Virus record (IMG/VR): IMGVR_UViG_3300036980_000293
Coordinates: 1-28,887 of that record
Length of the DNA stretch: 28,887 nt
Source of the DNA: a virus
Reading direction: 5' to 3' (one strand)
Shown: positions 14,228 to 21,995 of the stretch, in pieces
How positions within the stretch are numbered: position 1 is the stretch's first letter
Layout: each line of letters begins with the position of its first letter
Translations under genes and position numbers: made by a program
The notes under the pieces: generated by a model
Told to the model about the DNA's origin: nothing
Database searches by the model: none
What the model saw: only the letters and a program-made list of their open reading frames with translations

Positions 14228-14416
14228 ATGAATAAAAATTGGATAAAAGAAGCTATAAAGAATAAAGGTGGTTTACACAAATCTTTAGGTATTAAAGAGG
14301 AAAAAACTATATCTGAAACAAAATTAGATAAAGCTTTTAATTCTAAAAATACAAAAGTCCGCAAAGAAGCTAATCTTGCAAAAACATTGAGAAGTTTTAG
14401 ACCTAGAGGTAAATAA
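14228..14416 (+). CDS. Small conserved basic phage protein
   Basis: This 62-residue, highly basic protein contains KNKGGLHKSLGIKEEKTI, then KLDKAFNSKNTKVRKEANLA and KTLRSF. The pattern (G-[AG]-LH-x-x-LG...; SK-x-x-x-x-RK-x-A-x-LA-x-TL) recurs in small proteins of unknown function in many phages. It may bind DNA or the virion. Its TAA overlaps the next start codon (TAATG). Confidence 0.75.
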   Translation: MNKNWIKEAIKNKGGLHKSLGIKEEKTISETKLDKAFNSKNTKVRKEANLAKTLRSFRPRGK

Positions 14417-15498
14417 TGCCTTTAGTTACTTCTTCTACCTATAATTTTCAAGCATTAGAAAATGACGAACTAATAACTGAATGTTTTGAACGTATTGGTA
14501 TATCAGCTGAGCAATTAGTACCTGTAAAATTGAATTCAGCAAAAAGAAGTTTAAATCTCTTATTATTAGATTGGATAAGTAAGTCTATAAATTTGTGGAC
14601 ATTGAATACTGCATATTTATCGTTAAATACAGGTCAATCTCAGTATTCAATAAATTCTACAATTACAGATATTCTTCAGGTAAATTTACGACAATTTACG
14701 AGGCAATTAAATGGAACACCACAATCAAATACACTCGATACTTATGATAATGGTGGCGGTGGTAATCCTTTATTTGCTTTTGACGGTAATTCGACCACAG
14801 CTTGTGTTCAGAACGCTATTAACGGTAATATTTCTTACTCGTATGGTGTCGGAGTATCACAAACAATAAATTTTATCGGCATTCAATCAAATACTACTAC
14901 TTTGTATACATTGCTTGTAGAAACTTCAGATGATAATGCTACTTGGACAACTTTAATGACTATTCCACCTCAAACATTTACAGCAGGAGTAGCAGTATGG
15001 TTTGATGTTATATTGCCAGCTAATACTATGACATATCGTATTAGGGAAATAGGAGGAGCGACTCTTAATATTCAAGAAATCTATTTTACCAATAACATAA
15101 CCGATTTAAAATTAAGTTCTGTGAGTAGGGATACATATTTATCTTTTTCTCAAAAGTTTATTCAGGGTAAACCAAGTTGCTATTATTTTAATAAGCAGAT
15201 TACACCATTATTAAATATATGGTATCCGCCAACAAATAATTACCAAGTTCTTCAATATTCTTATGTTAATATTATGCAAGATGCTGGCGGATTCTATAAT
15301 ATAGCCGACATACCGTCTCGTATGCTCCCAGCTCTTACTTGGGGCTTGACTTGGATGTTAGCTATTAAATATAATCCATCATTAGCAGCGGAAATGAAGA
15401 ATGAATATGAGCAGGCATTTAATATTGCGACTGCTAATGATAGTGAAAATGTTAATTTATCTATAAACTACGATATAGGTAGTTATTATGAAAATTGA
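14416..15498 (+). CDS. Head-tail adaptor protein with inserted discoidin-like domain
   Basis: The outer parts of this 360-residue protein fit a podovirus-type head-tail adaptor or tail-tube protein. The N-terminus (LITECFERIGI..., SAKRSLNLLLLDWISKSINL) and C-terminus (KPSCYYFNKQITPLLNIWYP..., IADIPSRMLPALTWGLTWML) are standard. Between them, about residues 105-225, is an insert with the F5/8 type C (discoidin) pattern: NPLFAFDGNSTTACVQN, SYSYGVGVSQTINFIGIQ and LLVETSDDNATWTTL. ITDILQVNLR before and ITDLKLSSVS after mark the junctions. Discoidin folds often bind carbohydrates or lipids, so the adaptor may expose a surface-binding module. The insertion is my inference. Confidence 0.75.
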   Translation: MPLVTSSTYNFQALENDELITECFERIGISAEQLVPVKLNSAKRSLNLLLLDWISKSINLWTLNTAYLSLNTGQSQYSINSTITDILQVNLRQFTRQLNGTPQSNTLDTYDNGGGGNPLFAFDGNSTTACVQNAINGNISYSYGVGVSQTINFIGIQSNTTTLYTLLVETSDDNATWTTLMTIPPQTFTAGVAVWFDVILPANTMTYRIREIGGATLNIQEIYFTNNITDLKLSSVSRDTYLSFSQKFIQGKPSCYYFNKQITPLLNIWYPPTNNYQVLQYSYVNIMQDAGGFYNIADIPSRMLPALTWGLTWMLAIKYNPSLAAEMKNEYEQAFNIATANDSENVNLSINYDIGSYYEN

Positions 15499-15751
15499 AA
15501 AACGCAGATATCAGTGTGATTACTCAAGTGAAATGTTTGAGAAATTATACAAACAATATGAATGGGCTGGTGATGGTAAAATATGGACGGGTTTATGGGT
15601 AGGTCAAAAGTGGTTAGATGTACCACAAGAACAATTAAGAACCCCTATAATAAAAGCTGATCCGTTTCCATTACCAAATCCAAGACCCCCGCAACCAGGT
15701 GTTATGGTGAATCCAAATGCTCCTACAACCACTTGGGAAGCGGTTGATTAA
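15488..15751 (+). CDS. Small phage protein, possibly a degenerate zinc-ribbon relative
   Basis: This 87-residue protein reads RRYQCDYSSEMFEKLYK, WTGLWVGQKWLDVPQEQ, then a proline-rich tail (DPFPLPNPRPPQP). A common phage family at this position has CxxC pairs with W-x-G-x-W-V and a P-Q-D/E motif. Here only one Cys (in QCD) remains, so metal binding would be lost. This relationship is a moderate guess. It overlaps the adaptor gene by 11 bases. Confidence 0.65.
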   Translation: MKIEKRRYQCDYSSEMFEKLYKQYEWAGDGKIWTGLWVGQKWLDVPQEQLRTPIIKADPFPLPNPRPPQPGVMVNPNAPTTTWEAVD

Positions 15752-15772
15752 CTTATAACTATAAGGTTTAAA

Positions 15773-16930
15773 ATGTCAGATCCAAATACAGTACGGGTGT
15801 TATCTCTTGATGGTGGCGGGATGCGAGGCTATATCTCTTGTGTTTTTATGGATTTATTTGTCCAACAGTGGGGCATAAACCCCAATGAAATATGGAAGTA
15901 TTTTGATGTTATAACAGGTAGTTCTATTGGTGGAATTCAAGCAATGGCGTATTCAATAGGTCTTTCGCCATCAGATATAAGCGGTTTTTTTACAAATGAT
16001 GGACAATGGATATTTACAACAAGCACTTCTACTCCGTCAAGCCAACCGTCAACATTAACTAAAATAAATACTATTGTTGGTGGACCATTTAGTGACCCTA
16101 CCTTTTATCCTAGTACTACACCTGGAATAGGTACTATGCGATTAAAATCAGGTTTGACAACTACATTCGGGTCAAACACTTTGCAAAATGCTTTAACAAA
16201 CGTGATTGTTACTTCTTTTGAAAAAAATGATGCCAATCCTGATTATGCACAAACAACAAATACACCTGTTTATTTTTCCAATAGCAGTATTGTTCCTGTT
16301 CTTAGTGGTCAAAACACCTTAATGACAGATGTTGGAATGGCAACAAGTGCTGCACCATTATACTTTGCACCATGGGATATTGGGGCAGATTCATATATAG
16401 ATGGGGGTGTAACACAAAACAATCCTGCATCTTTTGGTTTGGCTGTAGCAAAAGCAATAAAACCAGTTGCAAATAGATGTTGTGTTTTATCAGTAGGTAC
16501 TGGGTTAGGTGACGTTGGTTTTCCACCCACAACTACTTTAGCTAAAGTTAAAAAAGAAATAATAGATTTAAACCTTGATCCAAAAGCTTATGGTGAGAAA
16601 TGGAAATTATCTTCAAAACAAGTTAAGAATTTGCAAAGTGTTGCGAATAATTTAGGGGCATTAGAAGGTGCTAACTTGATTATGTATCTATTGGGTGCAA
16701 TGAGTACTGGGCCACAAGAGATTGCTGCACAAGAATTAAACATTGCTGCTAACTATACGTTATCAAATCTATACAATTATAGGATGCAATATTATTTGCA
16801 ACCTGATTTAGACACAGAGCTTGATGATTCTACACCAGCTATTTTAGCATACTATAAAAGTTCAGTTACTGATTATTTTAATAGTGATATTTCAAACATT
16901 ACAACTTTTATAGGGCATTTAAACGCATGA
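15773..16930 (+). CDS. Patatin-like phospholipase/lipid acyl hydrolase
   Basis: This 385-residue protein has the patatin fold signatures. The oxyanion motif DGGGMRG is at 13-19. The nucleophile elbow GSSIGG has catalytic Ser51. The catalytic Asp210 is in DGGVTQNNPA. Patatin-like enzymes hydrolyse acyl chains from phospholipids or other lipids. No signal peptide is seen. The gene sits between head-completion genes and the tail fibre, with its TGA overlapping the fibre ATG (ATGA), so it is co-expressed with virion proteins. It could be a virion lipase that helps entry, a lysis factor, or a host-modifying effector. Activity is well supported by motifs; the role is inference. Confidence 0.85.
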   Translation: MSDPNTVRVLSLDGGGMRGYISCVFMDLFVQQWGINPNEIWKYFDVITGSSIGGIQAMAYSIGLSPSDISGFFTNDGQWIFTTSTSTPSSQPSTLTKINTIVGGPFSDPTFYPSTTPGIGTMRLKSGLTTTFGSNTLQNALTNVIVTSFEKNDANPDYAQTTNTPVYFSNSSIVPVLSGQNTLMTDVGMATSAAPLYFAPWDIGADSYIDGGVTQNNPASFGLAVAKAIKPVANRCCVLSVGTGLGDVGFPPTTTLAKVKKEIIDLNLDPKAYGEKWKLSSKQVKNLQSVANNLGALEGANLIMYLLGAMSTGPQEIAAQELNIAANYTLSNLYNYRMQYYLQPDLDTELDDSTPAILAYYKSSVTDYFNSDISNITTFIGHLNA

Positions 16931-19515
16931 ATGATGTTCTGTATAATTTTATATCACCTGTTACAGGAAGATTGCCGTTAACGGAGAATTACATCTTCCT
17001 TGGTGGTAGACAAGGTTTTTCAGTAATGTCACCTAAACTTATTGATATTGAATTAGATCTTATTAACATAAACCATGTTTTAGGGGATTTATCTACAACT
17101 GCATTTATTTTAGGCGCACCAAATCCAAAACTACCTTTGAGTCAGGATTTAAGTTCTCTTGACAATGGGTTTATGTTTAACACAGGTGGTACAATTAGTA
17201 CAACCAATAATTTACCTTTACCTAGTTTACCATATAACAATATTTGGGTCGGTAATATAAACGATGTGGCAGTACCAACACCATATGTTGTATCGCAGAA
17301 TAATAGTTCTTTTATATTACAAACACCTAACGAGAATTTAGCAAATGCTCAAGCTCTTAGTCAATTATTAGGCGGGATATTAAAAAGCGCACCTCTTACC
17401 GGAGTTATCAGCATCGCTACACCAGACGTTGATTATGCCACAGTTGCTACACTAGAAGAACTTGCCGCTGAAGCAGCAGCATCTGCGGAAGAAGCTAGTG
17501 CAGCAGCCTTAGAAGCTACAGCAGCGGCAGGCGAGGCTACAGCAGCGGCGGCAGAGGCGAGTTTATCTGCTACAGGAGCTGGAATATCTGCTCTTGCCGC
17601 GGCGGCTTCTGCTTTAGCTGCGGGTGGTTCAGCTAGTAGCGCGTCTTCATCAGCATCTGACGCTAGTGACTCGGCAGATAACGCCAGTTCTAGTGCAACT
17701 GAAGCTCAAAATTACCTTAACGCTCTCTTGAGTACTGGTTTGAATGCTCTGCCGTGTACTGGGGATGTATCTTTTCAAGGCTTTAAATTAATTAATTTGG
17801 GAACGCCAATAGTTGCAACAGATGGAGCGACAAAAGGGTACGTTGATACTGCTATCGGCAATGTTCCTTTAGCAAGTTTAACGTTGCAAGGTGATGTTAC
17901 TGGTTCAGGACCTTTAAATGTTCCTGTTATTACCACTCTTACTAAAACATTAAATGAAATTACAAATGCAGGAAATGTAAATATAGGTAACTATAATTTA
18001 AATAATGTTTTAGATCCATTAAACCCACAAGACGGAGCTACTAAAAATTATGTTGATAATGCAACTATTGCACCATCACAGATAATTAATTATCCGTCAA
18101 GTTCATCTTTATTTCTTAACGGTGCAGGAACATGGACTGCTCCTAGTTTTTCTAATCTCATAACTACAAGTAGCAGTAGTTATGAAATAACAATAAATAA
18201 TACTAATCCAAATAGTACTGATACTGGTTTATTAATACAAAATAATGGCTTTAATGCTGTTAATTTTGGCTTTAATAATAGTACAAAGGAAGCTTATGTG
18301 TGGGCTTACGGTAGTAACGCACTTTTAAAATTCGGTACAAATGCAACAACAAGAATGCAGCTGCTAAATAATGGCACGTTAGATTTACTTACAAATAGTA
18401 TAACAGGATTAGCTAATCCTGTTAACCCTACAGATGCTGTAAATAAAGAATATGTTGATTCAATCATTACACCAAGTCAATCAATTAGTTTATCAGGAGC
18501 TATATCAGGCTCAGGTCAAACTGGAACTGTAGTAAATACAATTTTAAGTAGCTTAATTGGTTTAACCACAAACCAAGTTTTTAATTTCACAGGATCTCCC
18601 ACTAGTTTTAATTACGATTTAACTATTCCAAATAGCACTAATCAGACTGTGAAACTAAGGTTAAACAGAGCAAACACAGGTAATGGAGCTGGGTATGAGT
18701 TTCAATTTTACTCTCCTACTAATGGGGTGGATACCTTTACCTTTGGGTATAACTCAGGTTCAGTTTTCGGAAACATTTATTCAATGGCAAACAATGTTCC
18801 CTTAATTACATATAATTACTCGTTGTTCATAAATGATATTGGTACATATAAACCTTATAACGGTAGCTATGGTTATTTAAATTCGACGGGTAGCACGGGT
18901 CAATCATCTGGTCAAAATTCTTATTCTATCAATTGTACTAATCGGGTAAAGGCTTCTGAATTTGATGCTGTTTCTTCTAAGAAGATAAAAAATGTTTTAG
19001 GAAGAGGCAAGGAAATCGAACATACGGCAATTGAGCTTTTTAAGAAAATCCCCTTATTTAAGTATAAATATAAGGACACTATTAAAGAAGGTGATGCTGA
19101 CCATTATGGCGTTATAGCAGAAGAATTGGCAGAAGTTATCCCTGCTTTCGTGAACATGCAAGATGAGGGATGGATTCCTAATATTTATAAAACTTGTATA
19201 GCAGAAAAAGGATTAGATAATTCCTATAAATTTTATTTTGATGAAAAGTTAGAAAACATAGATGGTGACAGGTTAAAGTTAGTTTTTCGAGATAAAGAAG
19301 GTGAAAAAAACGCAGAAGTTATGATTACAGAAATAACGGCAGACTCGTTGTCTGTTATTTGCTGCGAAAAGTTGCCGAAAGATATTTTTGTATACGGCAC
19401 TTATTCAAAATGCCCAACTGTCAGCAAACAAAAAGTATTTGAATTGGGATTAGTAGCATTGCAAAACATTATAAAAAGAGTAGAGAGTTTAGAAAACAAA
19501 TTGAGGTGTATATAA
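16927..19515 (+). CDS. Tail fibre/tailspike with S74 chaperone domain
   Basis: In this 862-residue protein an N-terminal part of about 170 residues probably anchors to the tail. Residues about 171-264 are an Ala-rich coiled coil (EEASAAALEATAAAGEAT). A shaft then has three units ending in ATKGYVD, ATKNYVD and AVNKEYVD, typical of fibres. From about residue 675 there is a peptidase S74 intramolecular chaperone: VSSKKIKNVLGRG, FKYKYKD, HYGVIAEELAEVIPAFV. This domain trimerises the fibre and cleaves itself off; Ser-Lys in SSKKIK is the likely active pair. It probably binds the host surface. The start overlaps the phospholipase stop; a small receptor-region gene follows. Confidence 0.88.
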   Translation: MNDVLYNFISPVTGRLPLTENYIFLGGRQGFSVMSPKLIDIELDLININHVLGDLSTTAFILGAPNPKLPLSQDLSSLDNGFMFNTGGTISTTNNLPLPSLPYNNIWVGNINDVAVPTPYVVSQNNSSFILQTPNENLANAQALSQLLGGILKSAPLTGVISIATPDVDYATVATLEELAAEAAASAEEASAAALEATAAAGEATAAAAEASLSATGAGISALAAAASALAAGGSASSASSSASDASDSADNASSSATEAQNYLNALLSTGLNALPCTGDVSFQGFKLINLGTPIVATDGATKGYVDTAIGNVPLASLTLQGDVTGSGPLNVPVITTLTKTLNEITNAGNVNIGNYNLNNVLDPLNPQDGATKNYVDNATIAPSQIINYPSSSSLFLNGAGTWTAPSFSNLITTSSSSYEITINNTNPNSTDTGLLIQNNGFNAVNFGFNNSTKEAYVWAYGSNALLKFGTNATTRMQLLNNGTLDLLTNSITGLANPVNPTDAVNKEYVDSIITPSQSISLSGAISGSGQTGTVVNTILSSLIGLTTNQVFNFTGSPTSFNYDLTIPNSTNQTVKLRLNRANTGNGAGYEFQFYSPTNGVDTFTFGYNSGSVFGNIYSMANNVPLITYNYSLFINDIGTYKPYNGSYGYLNSTGSTGQSSGQNSYSINCTNRVKASEFDAVSSKKIKNVLGRGKEIEHTAIELFKKIPLFKYKYKDTIKEGDADHYGVIAEELAEVIPAFVNMQDEGWIPNIYKTCIAEKGLDNSYKFYFDEKLENIDGDRLKLVFRDKEGEKNAEVMITEITADSLSVICCEKLPKDIFVYGTYSKCPTVSKQKVFELGLVALQNIIKRVESLENKLRCI

Positions 19516-19913
19516 TGGATATCGTAAATTTCGGATTAAATACAATTGATATTGATTCTTCACAACTAATTGATTTAATTAATAATCCTGTTGTGATTTT
19601 AGATGGTCAAAAGGATTCGATATTAGTACCACACAGGGTGGTTTGCTCTTATTTTTTGGGTACGATGACATATGTTAGTTCATCAAGCAATTTAACAATC
19701 GCTATATCTGATTTAATTTTCGGACAACTTGATTCAACTATTTTATCAAGCGAAGTTAACTCTTCTTGTTTAATCAACATTTCTGATTGCCATAACGTAA
19801 TAACCAACACGCTAATTAACCAACCTCTTTTATTAAAGAATTCAGGTCAAAATCTTTCTAATGGGAATGGAACATTAAAGATTTTCGTCTGGTATTCGAC
19901 AATTGCTTTTTAA
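19515..19913 (+). CDS. Small beta-rich fibre-associated protein
   Basis: This 132-residue protein looks like small tail proteins seen after fibre genes: LINNPVVILDGQKDSILVPH, FLGTMTYVSSSSNLTI, LINQPLLLKNSGQNLSNGNG and TLKIFVWYSTIAF. I prefer the ATG at 19515, which overlaps the fibre stop (TAATG) with GAGG 8 bases upstream, over a GTG three codons earlier at 19506. It is co-expressed with the fibre, and may be a distal tip or adaptor. Function is not established. Confidence 0.7.
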   Translation: MDIVNFGLNTIDIDSSQLIDLINNPVVILDGQKDSILVPHRVVCSYFLGTMTYVSSSSNLTIAISDLIFGQLDSTILSSEVNSSCLINISDCHNVITNTLINQPLLLKNSGQNLSNGNGTLKIFVWYSTIAF

Positions 19914-20014
19914 AAAATACGGATAATAACTTATGAAAACAAACGATAAACTAGACAAGTCCGTTAAACAATATATTAATAATTTGCCAAATATATAGAC
20001 TTTTAGTTATCAGG

Positions 20015-20023
20015 TGATATAAT
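20015..20023 (+). promoter_or_regulatory. Extended -10 promoter candidate
   Basis: TGATATAAT (20015-20023) is an extended -10 element. TAGACT about 16 bases upstream is only a weak -35. The 137-base gap between 19913 and 20051 contains no convincing gene, so a promoter for the downstream ejection-protein genes is reasonable. Confidence 0.45.
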
Positions 20024-20050
20024 AAGGTTTAACAACTAATTAGATTTATT

Positions 20051-20239
20051 ATGGAAAATATAATTGAAGTTTTACAACTTTTACCTAAGCAAATGCAAGC
20101 TTTACATAGCGATGCTGTATTTTATCTTTCTAATGAAAATTTGATAGCAATTGCAGAAAGAAAAACTCTAATTGAAAAAGATATTGAATATATTCGTAAA
20201 AACCTATTGTTAATTGAAGAAGAAATAAACAAACTGTGA
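20051..20239 (+). CDS. Small coiled-coil protein
   Basis: This 62-residue, almost entirely helical protein has heptad-like hydrophobics in its second half (AERKTLIEKDIEYIRKNLLL). It has no membrane segment or known motif. Its TGA overlaps the GTG start of the next gene. Function unknown; it may be a virion assembly helper. Confidence 0.65.
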   Translation: MENIIEVLQLLPKQMQALHSDAVFYLSNENLIAIAERKTLIEKDIEYIRKNLLLIEEEINKL

Positions 20240-20646
20240 ATTTTGTAAACTACAATACTTCTATTTTACCTGGTTTAAATTTTAGTCAACAGGTAATTCT
20301 AGGATCAAGTTTAAATACATTGTATGTTAATTCAATTACAATATGTAATCAGAGCAATAACGATATTCGAGTAAACCTTATCAAAAAGGTTACGGGTACT
20401 GATGGAAGTTCAACACAAAGTTTTATTGTAAACAATGTTGAAGTTCAAGCACCTGTTACAGCTAAAAAAGATAGTAGAAGTACAGTTAATTTAGTATCTT
20501 TATTTGGACTTAAAATATTTTTACCTGTTATGAGTACAAGTGGGATAACATATACTACTGAGTTAATTTGCTATTCAAACGGCATTAATCAGAATTTTGA
20601 TTGTACTGTTGATTATACAACTTTTGTTGAGACACCTATAACATGA
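20236..20646 (+). CDS. Beta-rich hypothetical phage protein
   Basis: This 136-residue protein starts at GTG (20236), overlapping the stop of the gene before (GTGA). It reads SILPGLNFSQQVILGSSLNT, then LYVNSITICNQSNNDIRVNL. Alternating polar and hydrophobic residues suggest a small beta-sandwich, similar in style to minor phage structural proteins. There are no charged catalytic motifs. The ATG at 20643 overlaps its stop (ATGA). Confidence 0.65.
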   Translation: MNFVNYNTSILPGLNFSQQVILGSSLNTLYVNSITICNQSNNDIRVNLIKKVTGTDGSSTQSFIVNNVEVQAPVTAKKDSRSTVNLVSLFGLKIFLPVMSTSGITYTTELICYSNGINQNFDCTVDYTTFVETPIT

Positions 20647-21995
20647 ACTACATGGACGACATTTTAGCTAAACAAGCTTACATACAGCAGAATATGCCTA
20701 AGAAAGATCCATTCGATCAAGGTATAATGAGAGCTGTTAAAAGTGCTAAACAGTCATTAGACATGGATGACGATCAGTCTGATAGGGCTATGCGTGAGTC
20801 CATGGCTACTTTTAATGAAAATTTAGCACCTATGCCTAAAGTAAAAGGCTTTATGGCTAATTTTGCGCAAGTAGGAAGAGCCTTATCACCTGCTATCCAA
20901 ACTCATGATGCGTATGAGGATCAAGCAAAAGAAAAGAATAAACAGATGATTGCATATGCTCAACAATTAAGAGCCGCAGAAGAAGCTAAGGCAGCTGCAT
21001 TAGAGGGTAATGCTTACTCAAGAGAAATGGCGGATAAACAAATGGCATTTCAACAACAGCAATTAGCTGAGCAAAGAGAGCATCATAAATTATTAACAGA
21101 TATTGCAAGAGCTAAAGCAGAAGCGAAGGCTGAAAAAGAAAGAAATAATTATATACCTCTTCACAATGTTGATGAAAATGGATTAGTTGATGGTAAATAT
21201 GTTCCTTTTACAAATAAAAAAGATAGAGATCTTTATAGTAAAAAACTAGCAGGAACAAATGTTGTTAAAACACATTTATTAGATGCTAAAAATATATTAG
21301 ATGAGTTTGATAAAAAGTACAAAGGTACGTTGTTAAATTCACCTATTGTTGGATCACATTTGGGAAAAAGTAAAAGTATAATAGGTCATTTTAGCAGGAA
21401 CGCTGAAACGATAAAAGAAGCAAATGACCGAGCTTTATTGGATCAATCAATAGGAACTATTGCTACTAAATTTGAAAAAGAACTAAAAGGTGGTATTCTA
21501 ACTGGTGATATAATTAAAAGATTCCAATCAATGGGAATTGTACCTGTTGCTGGTGATTCACCTGAATTAATGAAAACTAAATTGATTCAGATGTTAAAAG
21601 TAGCAGAAGAAGAAAAAGATATTGCTGAAAGATCACTAGTTAATAACTATCATTATTCGCCTAGTGATAACGCAAAACTTGCAGATTATAGTATGGGTAA
21701 TTCAGTTAATCTTGGTTCAAATAGTAATACAATAAAAGATGAGTGGGTAACACTAGTAAGCCCTTCTGGTAGAAAAGAAGAAGTATATTATGAAGATGTT
21801 CCTGCGCTTATTAAAAATAAAGGGTTTAAAAAATTATCTGAAGCAGAAGCAGAAGCAGAAAGTGCTGCGAGATCAGAAGCTGCTTTTGAGGAATATTATA
21901 ATAATCAACCTACCTCATTTAGAGGCGATTTTGATATTCCTAACCAAGATGGTTATCAAAAAAATATAATGCCATTGTTTAAGAAAATGCGATGA
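20643..21995 (+). CDS. Putative internal virion/DNA-ejection protein, coiled-coil
   Basis: This is a 450-residue, mostly helical, Lys/Glu/Ala-rich protein. After an N-terminal region with MPKVKGFMANFAQVGRALSP (about 63-82), residues about 90-168 form a long coiled coil (QQQLAEQREHHKLLTDIARA, KAEAKAEKERNN). A more compact C-terminal region follows (AKNILDEFDKKYKGTLLNSP, IATKFEKELKGGILTGDIIK). Long helical soluble proteins at this position in podoviruses are often ejected with DNA to build a channel (P22 gp16/gp20-type, T7 gp15/gp16). That role is inferred from position and composition only. Its stop overlaps the next start (ATGA). Confidence 0.6.
   Translation: MNYMDDILAKQAYIQQNMPKKDPFDQGIMRAVKSAKQSLDMDDDQSDRAMRESMATFNENLAPMPKVKGFMANFAQVGRALSPAIQTHDAYEDQAKEKNKQMIAYAQQLRAAEEAKAAALEGNAYSREMADKQMAFQQQQLAEQREHHKLLTDIARAKAEAKAEKERNNYIPLHNVDENGLVDGKYVPFTNKKDRDLYSKKLAGTNVVKTHLLDAKNILDEFDKKYKGTLLNSPIVGSHLGKSKSIIGHFSRNAETIKEANDRALLDQSIGTIATKFEKELKGGILTGDIIKRFQSMGIVPVAGDSPELMKTKLIQMLKVAEEEKDIAERSLVNNYHYSPSDNAKLADYSMGNSVNLGSNSNTIKDEWVTLVSPSGRKEEVYYEDVPALIKNKGFKKLSEAEAEAESAARSEAAFEEYYNNQPTSFRGDFDIPNQDGYQKNIMPLFKKMR

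Noticed and set aside
16302-16532. Two overlapping minus-strand frames in the phospholipase gene
   Set aside because: Mutually overlapping shadows opposite catalytic patatin sequence.
19933-19998. 21-residue open frame between fibre-associated and coiled-coil genes
   Set aside because: Very short, weak ribosome site and not coupled to neighbours; insufficient evidence to call.
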